Below are positions 54,136 to 64,000 of a stretch of DNA of 64,000 nt, one piece after another (position 1 is the stretch's first letter; the number at the start of each line of letters is the position of its first letter). Source of the stretch: Rhizoclosmatium globosum. Lineage: Eukaryota > Chytridiomycota > Chytridiomycetes > Chytridiales > Chytriomycetaceae. The notes beneath the pieces were generated by a model. The model worked only from the letters and a program-made list of their open reading frames with translations. It searched no databases and had not been told where the DNA came from. The stretch spans positions 62,001 to 126,000 of the forward strand of contig MCGO01000029.1 in the NCBI GenBank assembly GCA_002104985.1. Direction: 5' to 3'. The position numbers were made by a program, and so were the translations under genes.

Positions 54136-54978
54136 ATGACTGAAACAACAGATCACAAAGCCGACTGGGAGAAGCTCTCAACGCTTACAGGCCCTGCTAT
54201 GGCTGAAATGAAAGATAACACTGAATTGACATACCGAGAGTGGAAGATTATCAATGCTGCGAACCCAGACCCTGAGCCCCGTATTTGGAAGAGCAGCAAG
54301 ATTGCTGCTAGTACTGGCTTGCTGCTTGCTCTGTTACTAATGCCTCTTGGAGTCATTATCATGTTGATTTGCAGTTTCATGTGAGTCCCTTGTTTAAACT
54401 TATGATACAATCGCTCAATGTATTGTTAATAAGGGGTCCCAACGGATTCTTGTCCATGTGGAATGCTATCGACCTTGGTGTCTTGGTTTTCCTCAACATT
54501 TTGAAGGTATACAACCAACCCCCTACCATTATAACCCTTTCTAACGATTCTAATCCCAACACACATTAGTTCATTGCCGTGCGTCGAGAGGCACCGTTCT
54601 GGATGACGATGTTTATGTGAGTGAAATTGGCTTTCCACACAACACAGCCACCCTGATTAATTTAAAAATGACAGCTGGATCCACACATTCAATGCATTCC
54701 TCTTTGTCGGTCTCTCAGTTGGAAGTTTCCTTGAAGTAGCCTTACACAGTCAAGTTGGCGCGTATTACTTTGTTGTGTTGATTCTTGAAGATTTGTGGGT
54801 TATTGTGTGGACGTTCTTCATGGTCAAGTGGGGAATCAAGTTGAGAGCGCATGCTATTTATGTGAGACGGCTGTTGAATGAAGGACGGGCTGCGAAGGTG
54901 GCAGCGGATGCGGCAAAGAAGGAGGCGGAGACTGTGATTTCTATTCCTGCAGTGGCAGCTTCTTCTTCCTCTCATTAA
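54136..54978 (+). CDS. Multipass membrane protein, hypothetical
   Basis: [20 protein letters not shown], then [20 protein letters not shown] (helix 1), [18 protein letters not shown] (helix 2), [20 protein letters not shown] (helix 3) and [20 protein letters not shown] (helix 4). The C-terminal tail is Ala/Lys/Glu-rich, likely a short coil, ending in Ser. Three short introns at about 54381-54433, 54508-54569 and 54617-54672 split the helices. Not recognised. An in-frame ATG at 54001 would add 45 residues without a clear pattern, so 54136 is preferred. Confidence 0.6.
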
Positions 54979-55069
54979 GACCTCTTTTTTTGGAGCATTT
55001 ACTATGAACATAGATTACCGAGTTACTTTATTTATTGTTTCTGCATTCAACTTCTTCAAATCCAACCAA

Positions 55070-55450
55070 ATGAGCACCATCCGCCGCCTCTTTTCCACCA
55101 CACCCCGAACAATGTCCGCAATCACCGCGCTCGCCACGTCCGAAAAGTCCACCATCCTCGCGCCACTTCTCGCCGCCGGATGGAAGCTGCAGCCCAAAGA
55201 CAGCAACACACCAAAGGCAAAGGAAGCCCTGACAAAGACCTTCCACTTCTCCGACTTCAACGAGGCTTTCGGATTCATGACACGCGTTGCCATCGCTGCC
55301 GAGAAGGCGGATCACCACCCTGAGTGGTTCAACGTGTACAACAGAGTCGAGGTCCTGTTGACCACACACGATGCAGGGAACAGCGTCAGTAAGCGGGACG
55401 TTGACCTTGCGACTAAAATGGAGGAGTTTGCATCTACCCAACGAAAGTAG
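55070..55450 (+). CDS. Pterin-4a-carbinolamine dehydratase (PCD/DCoH)
   Basis: [20 protein letters not shown] looks like a mitochondrial presequence. The core follows: [60 protein letters not shown] and [20 protein letters not shown]. The EKADHHPEW motif holds the active-site His pair. The enzyme dehydrates the carbinolamine formed by aromatic amino-acid hydroxylases. In organisms without them, PCD has other roles. 126 residues, single exon, normal family size. Confidence 0.94.
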   Translation: MSTIRRLFSTTPRTMSAITALATSEKSTILAPLLAAGWKLQPKDSNTPKAKEALTKTFHFSDFNEAFGFMTRVAIAAEKADHHPEWFNVYNRVEVLLTTHDAGNSVSKRDVDLATKMEEFASTQRK

Positions 55451-55514
55451 AAATTAAAGATAGTTCATCCCACACCCTTTCTTTTGTTTTTCTTGTTCCT
55501 AAAACACACACACT

Positions 55515-57000
55515 ATGACAACGTACCGCCTACCACTACACGTCCCACCACCAACAGGCACAACCCGCCTCCTCATAACCCTCTCATCCCACCCATCATC
55601 CCTCCCCCCAACAGACTACATCCTCCTCTCCCACAACACAACCCTCTACTGCATCGAATCCATATGCCCACACTCAGGGGGACCCCTCTGGAAAGGCCCT
55701 GTCGAAGACATCGAGGACCTCGACGCCGCAACGGAACCGTGTCGGAACCCGTTCATTGTGTGTCCGTGGCATTCGTTCCGGTTTGATTTGGGCACGGGGG
55801 CTGTGGATCAGACGGAGGAGAAGGGGCATGATGCGAGGACGCTTGGGGTTTTTGTGGATGAGGGTGGGGAGTGTTGGGTTGAGGTGAGGGAGGAGGAAGA
55901 GGGGGTTGAGTGGAAGGTTGATGGGGTGAAGGTTGTGGATGTGAAGCCGGGGGCTGCGAGGTTGGCCAAGTTTTCTGTTGCAAAGAATACGGGGGTGGTG
56001 AAGGGTGGGACGGTGGGGGAGAGGCCGGAACTAGGGGATGGGAAGACGAGTTGGTCGCTTGTGGATTGGGCGGTACGGATTTTGAATGAACCGAATCCGA
56101 GTTTGAAGGTTCAGTTGACGTTTCATGTGTGGAAATTGTGGAATGATGGGTTGATTGATAAGGTATTGTTGTTGGTTGTTGGATGAGGAGTGGAACTAAA
56201 CACATCGCGATTCTGAAACAGATTGGATCAGGAACACCACCAGATGAACCAGCTCGTGATAGTAACCTTGAGCGTATTGAAGCTTCACGAACAAAGAAAC
56301 GCGGAAACGGAACATCTTTGGTATGCATTCCATGGGTTTAAACTCAGTCTCTAATATTGATACCAAACAGATTTCCCGAATCAAAATCTTACACTCCCTC
56401 GCATCAATTGAACAATGGGCGATTGATCTCGCTTTTGACATTATCGCCCGATTCGCTACTACACTTGCAGCAGGAACCCAACCACTACCCAGAGGCTTCT
56501 TCCACGATTTCCTTAAAGTCGCCAACGACGAAGCCAAGCATTACTCATACCTTGTCGCCCGTCTTGAAGCCCTTGGATCTCATTTCGGTGCACTACCCAT
56601 CCACGCAGCTCTCTGGGAATCCGCAGAGCAAACACGTGGGAATTTATTGGCACGACTTGCTGTGGTGCACATGGTACATGAAGCACGAGGTTTAGACGTG
56701 AATCCACAGACAATTGCACGGTTTGAAAACGCAGGAGATGTAGAGAGTGTAGAAAAGTTAAAAGAGATTCATGAAGACGAAGTGACACATGTTGGTGCAG
56801 GACAGAGGTGGTTTGCATGGATATGTGAAGTGGAGGGGAGGGAAAAGTATGCCACGTTTCATCAGCTTGTGCGGGATAATTTCCATGGGTTGTTGAAGCC
56901 ACCGTTTAATGAAGAGGATCGTGCAAAGGCTGGATTGGATTTGCAGTATTACATGCCACTTTCTGTTGCACCTGTGGTGAACAAACCTGCTTTTGAGTAG
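55515..57000 (+). CDS. Rieske [2Fe-2S] domain fused to a DUF455 ferritin-like domain
   Basis: Three exons: 55515-56162, 56222-56320, 56371-57000 (GT-AG introns, in frame). The N-terminal domain has ESICPHSGGPLWKG and NPFIVCPWHSFRFDLGTG: a C-x-H ... C-x2-H Rieske cluster site. A linker (about residues 110-240) leads to DUF455: LHSLASIEQWAIDLAFDIIA, HDFLKVANDEAKHYSYLVAR, LARLAVVHMVHEARGLDVNP and EIHEDEVTHVGAGQRWFAWI. The Glu and His of IEQWAIDL, DEAKH, HEARGLD and DEVTHV are spaced as in ferritin-like di-iron proteins. The pairing of an electron-transfer Rieske with a di-iron domain suggests an oxygenase or hydroxylase; substrate unknown. Confidence 0.88.
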
Positions 57001-57253
57001 TATGGAATAAACATCTGTTCACTGGTTCATACATCACTTCATGGAATAATGTCCATCGCACCAGATACTTTGTGCATGTCCTTGTAATCTGGCAGCACGT
57101 GTTTAAATTGTTATCGGAGATGCCTTGACAAATTGGGGTTTTGTTTGTTTCACTTCCGAAAGCCCATGAGCATCGAGTAATAGCAAATCTTCTTCTTGCA
57201 AATCTGTTCAGATCTTCTTCGCCCACGAACCTTCTCGAATCCAAACCAAATCA

Positions 57254-59035
57254 ATGTGGAAGACACTCACGCGCAAACAATCGACACTCACAATCCGAAA
57301 TGCGTCGCCGTCGCCGGAAAGACGACCTGGACTCGGACTTGGACTTGGACTCGGAAGCGAGGCGGATTCCTCGTCGACGCCGCCGCTTTCGAGGGCCGCG
57401 ACACCGACGCCAACTCTGATTAGTCCGTCTTCTTCTTCTTCTTCTTCTTTTGTTGTTGGTTCAAATGGCCGATCGACGACACCGACACCGACTACTCCAT
57501 CGACTACAACTACAACTACAACTACAACTACCACCACGTCGAGCACAACCCAGAGCGCCAACCACCGCGTCGTGCCCCTCGTCGACATTTCAACCGTCGC
57601 TGCTCCAGACGGCGCAACAAAGTACGTGCCCCTCGGCGTCTCAAAGGACGCAGAAAAGGTCCTCAGCTCCCTCAAAGCACCAATCTCAATCGTCGTATTC
57701 GCCGGTTTCGGACGCAGCGGGAAGAGTCGCACTGCCTCGCGAATGGCCCAGATGCTCGAACACTGGCCAAACTTGAACAACTTGGACGCCGCCGTTGCTG
57801 AAGCTCCCCTCTTTGCCTCGAAACCTGGAAACATCCCCTGCACACACGGTATCGATATGGCTGTTGTTCCGCACCCGGACCCGAATAAGGGCCATGTGCT
57901 GTTGCTTGATTGTGAAGGTGCTTCAAACCATAACCAGACGGCGATTCCTTTTGTCATGGGTCTGGCTGCTCGCTTGGCCTCCCGTATCTTTGTCTTTGAG
58001 CGTGCTTGTTTCACAACTGCCGGTCTCGAGTCTGTCATGCAAATCGTGAATATGGTGCGTTCTTTGCCGTTGATCACATGGCCTCCCTAACTGAAGTCCT
58101 AACAATCACTTACATAGGGCCTGGCAACACTCCCAATTCAAGACGATGAAGATTCATATACACCTCAACGAGATCTCACCCGCTCTTTAGTACTCATTGA
58201 AAACATGTCCATCAACTCTGGAATCCCATCACCACACCTTCTCACAGACCTCCTTTCATCTACAGACGGCGACGAAATGTCAAACCGCGTAAAACGCTTA
58301 ATCCGCGAACAATTTGACGTTTCATTTGCAAAATTACCGTTTGTGAGTTCATCAGGAAACTCAGAATTCGATGAAGCATGCGAAAGCATGGTCGGAGACC
58401 TCGTCGACGGACTCAAGAAATTCGAAGTCGGTGGCGTAGCCGCCGACGGACCATTACTCGTCCAACTCTGCAACGAACTCCTCACCCAAATCCGCGACGG
58501 CGGTTCCCGCTTCAACATGGTCTCCGCAACCGAATCCCTCGTTGCAAACATGGCAACCGAAGCAGCCAACACCGTCTGGTCCGATTTTCTCACCCGCGCC
58601 CGGTCTACACACAACACTCCCGCTCAAATCAACGGCGGCAGGAAACACCTCCGCACAACTCTCCGTGAACTCGAAGGGTTCGCGAACATGGCTCTGATCG
58701 ACCTCGAGACATTCACATCGCGATTACGGCCGCAAGAACCCGCCTCCATCGCACGGATCATTTGGGACAGGAATTACGACGCATTTATTGAAGATGTGAA
58801 AGCGGCACATGGAAGCACGCAAGTTCAGGTTGTTGAGCAAGGTGTTTGGGCTGTACGATTGAACCGGTTTGTTGTGGATATGGTGGAACAGTTTGTGGAA
58901 GCAATGAGGCAGCTTGTCCGGCTTGCCCGGTTTGGAAGTATGTTGGTCATGTTGACCAATTATTACTTTTGGAAACATGGGATTCATGTGATACGGAATG
59001 TGGCACAGAATGTTGTTGCTGAGATGGTGGATTAG
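57254..59035 (+). CDS. Guanylate-binding-protein / atlastin-like large GTPase
   Basis: Two exons, 57254-58054 and 58118-59035. A Ser/Thr-rich N-terminus (a TCT/TTC run giving Ser and an ACTACA repeat giving Thr) precedes the GTPase: VVFAGFGRSGKSRTASRMAQ (P-loop GxxxxGKS), NIPCTHGIDMAV (T-x-GI-M switch I of GBPs) and VLLLDCEGASNHN (DxxG as DCEG). The SLVLIEN strand in exon 2 is followed by a long helical C-terminal half, with a hydrophobic MLVMLTNYYFW near the end. The family is dynamin-like and works on membranes. The guanine-specificity motif (RD in GBPs) was not pinned down. Confidence 0.75.
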
Positions 59036-59335
59036 TGGAGTTTGAGAGTGTATCCCTCTCTCCCCATTTTTTCAGTTGTAGCTGTTTAGATATTTGTTTT
59101 GGTTCTTAGCAGGCACCATATATGCTAGATTTCCTTTTTCCTTGATTGTTAATGCATAAATAAAACTTAAATGAAGTAAGAAACGGAGGGGATTCTTTTT
59201 TGCTGAAGTGTATGTACCCGAGTAGTTGGTAGTGGGAATGGGAAGGATATCAGAATTGCTACCAATGTGATCTTCGCACAAAAGATCTCGTCGATCATTT
59301 GCTGTTTTATATCACTTCTTGGCTTGAAAAGTCAA

Positions 59336-61235
59336 ATGAGGCAAATCCTTGCTGTCGCCGGTTTCTTCGCCTCCTGTGCCCTCGTGACTGAGTCCGCCGC
59401 AGCCGCGATCAAGCGGCAGGACCTAATAGTGAATGCCCCATCAACATCGGCACTTGATTCGGATGTCCAGGAAACGGCAGCAGCAACGGCAACAGCGGAG
59501 GTTGAACAGCCACCTCCTGTCCCTGTCACGGGTGACTGTCAAATCCTCCATGACATATGGCCCGGGTTTCCTGCAACCGGCAACGACTGTTGTAAAGCAT
59601 TTGGTATCAGTTGCACGGACGGATTCATCACTCGGATGTATGTGATCCATCCTCAATATAGACTACCACTGAGCTCTTTCCTCCTCAACAGCCGCCTTGC
59701 CTACGGTTCACCACCCCTTCAATTCATTCCAGACTTCAGCGGTCTCACAAAGCTTATTCTCTTATCGTTGCCTGGGAAGAACTGCCAAGGACAGTTTCCA
59801 TCACTACCAACAACACTTGAATACCTGTAAGATGAACTTCTACCCATCCTTTGTTCAGAAACCTTCGCAATACTAATTGAAATGAATAGTGATTTGGAAA
59901 GCAATCGGCTGCTTAGCACGATTCCTGATGTCACGACGTTTCCTCGCTTACGGTTTCTGTCGCTTGCAAGCAATAATTTCACGGGGCCGGTTCCCCAACT
60001 TCCATCAACAATCAAATCACTGTGAGTTTCTTTCAGATTTAGATGGGTTAGTTTTTTTAATCAGGTGCAGTAATCTAGCATCAAACCACCTTTCGGGGGT
60101 TATCCCATCAAACCTTCCACCTTCTCTCACAAGCCTGTACGTATATTTTGATTTACTGAAGTTTTACTTACTCAGAGCAGTAACCTAGGTGATAATCAAC
60201 TAACGGGTTTTATCCCAACGAACCTACCGATAAGTCTCGAATATCTGTAAGTCTTTTTGATACAATTCCAAATCTTGAAGTTAAAGTTTATATTTTATAT
60301 TCTAAGATATCTTGGAGTCAATAGCTTGATTGGCACAATCCCTGAATCTATCATTTCACTCACCAACCTTAATTATTTCAATTTTCAAGACAACCACCTG
60401 ACTGGGATGATTCCTCCTTTACCTGAAAACTTAATTACGAATACTCCACCTGATCAGCTTGCCGAAAGCCTTTCAGGAAACTGCTTTTCAAACGCTGAAG
60501 CTTTTGGTGTTGAAAATAGTCCCAGTTGCGGATCAATCATTGAAAACCCCTCAACCACTACAACACCGAATGGAGAACTACTACAACTATTGAGGTGATT
60601 GTAACAATGGGTCCACGGACAACGACTTCGTTCGTCGATTCTCCATCAACGCAAACCCTTGTCATCCCATTTCCTTCATCCAGTCGAACAACTACTACTG
60701 ATGTAAAAATCATTTTCAATCCCAAACCAACAAGTATAAGTGACAATAAGCCTGTTACGTCAATTACGAGTGAGATAAATCTGCCACCCACAATAGTGCC
60801 ACAATCTACAACTGCACCGATTCAAACACTCGAAAATGCATTAATTTCCGCGGGCGGAATATCTACAATAATAACTGCAACTGAAAGTATCATAATACCA
60901 AATAACGGCGGCTCAATTCCTCAACCAAACCCCCCTAAACCAACAGCAGATCCTACTTCAAACATCTCCGTCATCGCCGGTGGTGTTTCCGGTGGAATTG
61001 TAGCCTTGATTCTCGTTGTTGTGATTGGAGCTTACAACGTTAAACAAGAACCAGACGTGAAACTTGAGCCTATGGATGTGAAACCCGAGCCTTGGTATTC
61101 GCCAAATGGCCTATACCGCCGATGGTGGAGTTGAAGGCTGAACCGAATTCTATGGTTCAAATAGATTTACCCACTCCGCCAGTAGAGAAGGATGGAAGGA
61201 GACCCATGCCTGGACGGATATGGGGAACTAGATGA
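59336..61235 (+). CDS. LRR receptor-like membrane protein, family member D
   Basis: Signal peptide MRQILAVAGFFASCALVTES then IKRQ, Cys block DCQILHDIWPGFPATGNDCC. LRR exons: LTKLILLSLPGKNCQGQFPS; DLESNRLLSTIPDVTTFPRL; NLASNHLSGVIPSNLPPSLT; NLGDNQLTGFIPTNLPISLE; YLGVNSLIGTIPESIISLTN. GNCFSNAEAFGVENSPSCGS ends the domain. Stalk, helix VIAGGVSGGIVALILVVVIG, and tail ending GRRPMPGRIWGTR. Two one-base losses break the frame: GG at 60572 (for GGG, restoring GRTTTTIEVIVTMGPRT) and GG at 61108 (restoring PPMVELKAEPNSM). With both repaired the frame runs to the stop at 61235. Confidence 0.83.
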
Positions 61236-61379
61236 TCAATACTTTAGATTTTACCTAATACAACAGAAGCTGCGCTCATTTTCCAATCTATTTATTATTA
61301 ATAAATGATACGAAGAGGAAGGGAAGGAATCACATTAAATCGAGTGACAGACACAAAAAGTATCAACGAAAGAGCAAGA

Positions 61380-62626
61380 ATGGGCCGTCTCAGCAACAAA
61401 GTAGCATTCATCACCGGAGCCGGCAGTGGAATCGGGCTTGAAACTGCGCTTCTATTCGCCAAGGAAGGCGCCAAGGTCGTCGCAGCGGATGTCAACGGCG
61501 CCGCAGCCGAAGCGACCGTTGCCCGAATCGCCGCCTCGTTTCCTTCAACTGATTCTAAGCCCGCGGCGATTGCGTTGGCCGTGGACGTGTCGAAGGAGGC
61601 CGCGGTCAAGGCCGCGTTTGACGAGGTTTGGATTCGATTGAACTGGTTGTGAATGTGTGCTGAATTGTGATTGGCTAGGCGGAACGCGTCTTTGGTTTTG
61701 TCAATGTCGTCTTTAACAATGCGGGAATCATGTACGTGTTTGAGGGAGGGAGGGAGAGAGAGGGAGGGATGACATGAGGGTGCTTGGGTGGCGCTGATAT
61801 GATACTGACGTCGATATCAATTCAGGCACGGTCAGGACGACAACGCTGAGACTACTCCAGAACACATTTGGGACTTGACAATGAATATCAACGTAAAGGG
61901 TGTTTGGTGGGGCTGCAAGTACGGAATTCCTGCAGTGAGTGACCCACACCCTTTCCCATCATCCTCTCCTTGCATTAATACCTTCTCCTAGCTCCGTCGC
62001 GCTGGAGGTGGAAGCATTATCAACACTGCCTCTTTCGTTGCCCTCCTTGGTGCCGCAACCCCTCAACTCGCCTACACTGCCTCAAAGGGTGCTGTCCTTG
62101 CAATGACCCGTGAACTTGCCGTCATCCACGCCCGTGAAAACATCCGCTTCAATGCCTCTGTCCAGGTCCACTCCGTACCCCTCTCTGATGGATTTCTTGA
62201 ACACGGAGGAAAAGAAGGAACGTAGATTGGTTCATAACCCAATGGGTCGTTTCGGTGAAGCTATCGAGCAAGCGTATGCTGTCGTTTATTTGGCTAGTGA
62301 CGAGTCTACTTATGTTACTGGTACTGAGTTTATGGTGGATGGTGGTCTTACTGCTGCATGTGAGTATAGAGCATTAGTGAGGATGAGTATGAGCTGTATT
62401 ATACCTGGCGTCAAAGAAGAACGAGCCCATTTCAGAGGAATGGATGTGGGGAGTCTTCCCTAACCCCGCATTGTCTACGCGAGATTTAAGCGAGCTCTAT
62501 TTGACGTGGAACGAGTGAAAGAGGAATCCTAGCTTCAAATCATTAACCGTCATATTGTTGACAGATGTCACTCCTACTGGAAACACAACTTCCCTTCCAG
62601 TCTTCAAGAACTTTTCTGGAATTTGA
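61380..62626 (+). CDS. Short-chain dehydrogenase/reductase (classical SDR)
   Basis: [20 protein letters not shown] carries the TGxxxGIG cofactor site. Later exons: [20 protein letters not shown] (NNAG), [40 protein letters not shown], then [20 protein letters not shown] with the Tyr-x3-Lys pair. The region from 62150 needs two extra C (near 62155 and 62185) to give [35 protein letters not shown] follows, then a 222-bp intron and a last exon [20 protein letters not shown]. It is an NAD(P)-dependent alcohol or ketone oxidoreductase of unknown substrate. Introns at about 61626-61678, 61733-61825, 61934-61991 and 62346-62567. Confidence 0.85.
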
Positions 62627-62709
62627 ACAAACTGTGTCCAGGGAGATGAAAAGATGAAAATAAACAAAGTGTATTTGTAGTAACTTCATAGAACCCTAAT
62701 TATAAACTG

Positions 62710-63628
62710 TCACACTGCTGGGTCTGTCCCTAAACTCATTTCAGTTTGTTTGCAGTTGAGAATAGTCGCACCAACTGTCGATACTGCGAAATCAAGAGCC
62801 GCATTAACTTCACTCATTTCTTTAAACGGAAGCCCATATTTAGGAATCTGTGATGCATTCAAGGACTTTGCAGGTTGTTTGGCGGTTGTTGTATTGGCGA
62901 CACTCTGATTCGCGAGAAATTCACGAAGCTGTGGTTCGATAAACTGAAGAAACGAAACTTCCAAATGCTGAGGAATACATGCAGGAAGAATCTTTGTTCC
63001 ATTCTGCCCAGGTCCAACAAGCACCTTCGCCATCTGCTGCGGCAACCCGTTTGCCATTTGAAACTGCATCACGCGTTTGACAAGACTCGGAGTGGCGCTG
63101 TTACTTCGGGACAAGACGAAATCTTTGTGTATCTTTCGAACAACAAGGTACCATGGTAATGGCTCAACGTAATTTTGCGGGGCTGATACCAACGAACGCG
63201 CTTGCTCCAAATAGTTTTGAGGAACTGATACTAACGGCGGTCGATCCGTCCCTGAACATTTGATGGCATGGTTTCTGAAAGAAGTTGCGTTTTCAATCTT
63301 GTACTTCCCACAAGGACAGTACAGAAAGTTGTCTGTCGGATCCCGTTTGATCACTGTTTGAACGCAAACGTGACTGGTGAGTGACGCGTTATATCACGAG
63401 TAACGAAAGACACGCACCTGAGTATTTCAGGTTTCCGCGAAAACAAACAGAGATGGAGGGGCAGTGCGTGCGGGTTGTGTGGGTGCTAAGTGCGCCCATC
63501 GAGCGAGACGAATAGGAACAGTTTGGGACGGAGCATCGGAATTCGAGGACGGTCGGAGCCGCTGAGACTTGTGGAATTGTGTTGTTTGGTGGAGGGAGAG
63601 TTGGATTGATGCCTTGCGTAGTTGACAT
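62710..63628 (-). CDS. C2H2-like zinc-finger protein
   Basis: MSTTQGINPTLPPPNNTIPQ is a Pro/Asn-rich start. A first finger reads EFRCSVPNCSYSSRSMGALS with THTTRTH after it (C-x4-C...H-x4-H). After an intron (about 63416-63356) a second reads DNFLYCPCGKYKIENATSFR, then NHAIKC, C-x-C...H-x4-C, closer to a degenerate finger. The rest has VRKIHKDFVLSRSNSATPSL and a C-terminus with EVNAALDFAVSTVGATILNC. It could bind DNA or RNA; no family recognised. Genes of this type in fungi include transposon-derived factors, but no transposase motif is seen here. Confidence 0.6.
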
Positions 63629-63849
63629 TGATCCAATCAATGCAGAATCTGACGTGAGAGGAAGTTCGTTTGAGAGCGGCGGTGTGTGATGCGCGAAGAG
63701 GTTTGTGGAGGGGCGGGTTGGTGCGTCGCCATTCCAAACAAGTTGTCAATTCGGACAAAAACAGATTGAAACTGTCACTTTTATTCAAATTCCACAGTTA
63801 AGAAAGAGGCAAGAGGAAGGAAAGAAAGGATTAGTAAAAAGTATGGCAA

Positions 63850-63988
63850 TCATGGCGACAGTGGGCGGTATTCTGGTGGTGGTGCAGTGGCATCCTGCAT
63901 CACACCCAACCGATGGGCATTCACATTTCTCAAGTTATCCAGCGCATTACGGAAACGAACCGGTGTCCTACTGTTGGGAACTTGAAGT
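63850..63988 (-). CDS. 3' end of a gene running off the right edge (partial)
   Basis: The minus-strand frame RLQVPNSRTPVRFRNALDNL, then RNVNAHRLGVMQDATAPPPE and a stop at 63850, looks coding by composition. The same frame has a stop just upstream, so an acceptor site probably lies within 63970-63990. Product not recognised. Confidence 0.35.
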
Positions 63989-64000
63989 CGTCAACCGTCA

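Noticed and set aside
57428..57540. Trinucleotide and hexanucleotide runs as a separate satellite element
   Set aside because: They are in frame within the GTPase gene and code for Ser and Thr tracts.
1..64000. CRISPR arrays or bacterial-type operons
   Set aside because: The window is spliceosomal-intron-rich eukaryotic DNA; no regular spaced repeats were seen.

Overview
The window looks like nuclear DNA of an early-diverging fungus, most likely a chytrid. Genes are dense and sit on both strands, most introns are 45-70 bp with GT-AG ends, and the gene set is typically fungal: PEX14, RanBP1, Ap4A phosphorylase, a DIL/ankyrin protein, muskelin, EIPR1, a Rieske-DUF455 fusion and GPI-type alpha carbonic anhydrases. 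The chytrid placement is inferred from gene style only; no marker gene fixes it.

Layout. 1-8 kb: a partial FHA protein, a condensation-fold acyltransferase, an unknown gene, a tail-anchored protoglobin with a broken reading frame, a U6 snRNA-like copy with an altered catalytic triad, a leftward ankyrin+DIL gene and an unknown leftward gene. 7.5-16 kb: RanBP1, 5-oxoprolinase, a small membrane protein, an alpha/beta hydrolase and a multipass membrane protein. 15.9-22.1 kb: four alpha carbonic anhydrases on the + strand, with a leftward dienelactone hydrolase between the second and third. 22.2-24.6 kb: an ankyrin protein with a myristoylation-type N-terminus and an acetoacetate-decarboxylase-like gene. 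24.67-31.53 kb: a complete Ty1/copia retrotransposon, read leftward, with 143-bp LTRs that match base for base and a 5-bp target duplication (CGTTT). It sits in a gap of only 48 bp between two convergent genes. 31.5-42.9 kb: two tandem Cdc25/rhodanese-type phosphatases, an LRR receptor-like gene, PEX14, a ceramidase-like (CREST) gene, an F-box/LRR gene, an M3 metallopeptidase and a steroid 5-alpha-reductase. 43-53 kb: a normal U6 snRNA, Ap4A phosphorylase, muskelin, two more LRR receptor-like genes, EIPR1 and peroxisomal 2,4-dienoyl-CoA reductase (ends SKL). 53-64 kb: a 581-bp non-autonomous DNA transposon (MITE) with an 8-bp target duplication, a membrane protein, PCD/DCoH, the Rieske-DUF455 fusion, a GBP/atlastin-like GTPase, a fourth LRR receptor-like gene, an SDR, a zinc-finger protein and the end of a last gene.

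The most unusual coherent system is a family of four LRR-transmembrane proteins (32.9, 47.3, 48.8 and 59.3 kb). Their ectodomains have diverged, but a Gly-rich transmembrane segment and a C-terminal tail ending in (G)RKPLPGRIWGTR are nearly fixed. They lack a kinase, so the tail looks like a docking signal.

A caution on reading frames: at least 13 places in otherwise well conserved genes need exactly one extra base in a short homopolymer (protoglobin, DIL protein, muskelin, LRR copy at 59 kb, SDR at 61 kb). I read these as one-base deletions in the assembly rather than true pseudogenes. For interrupted genes the coordinates give the outer limits of the coding region.
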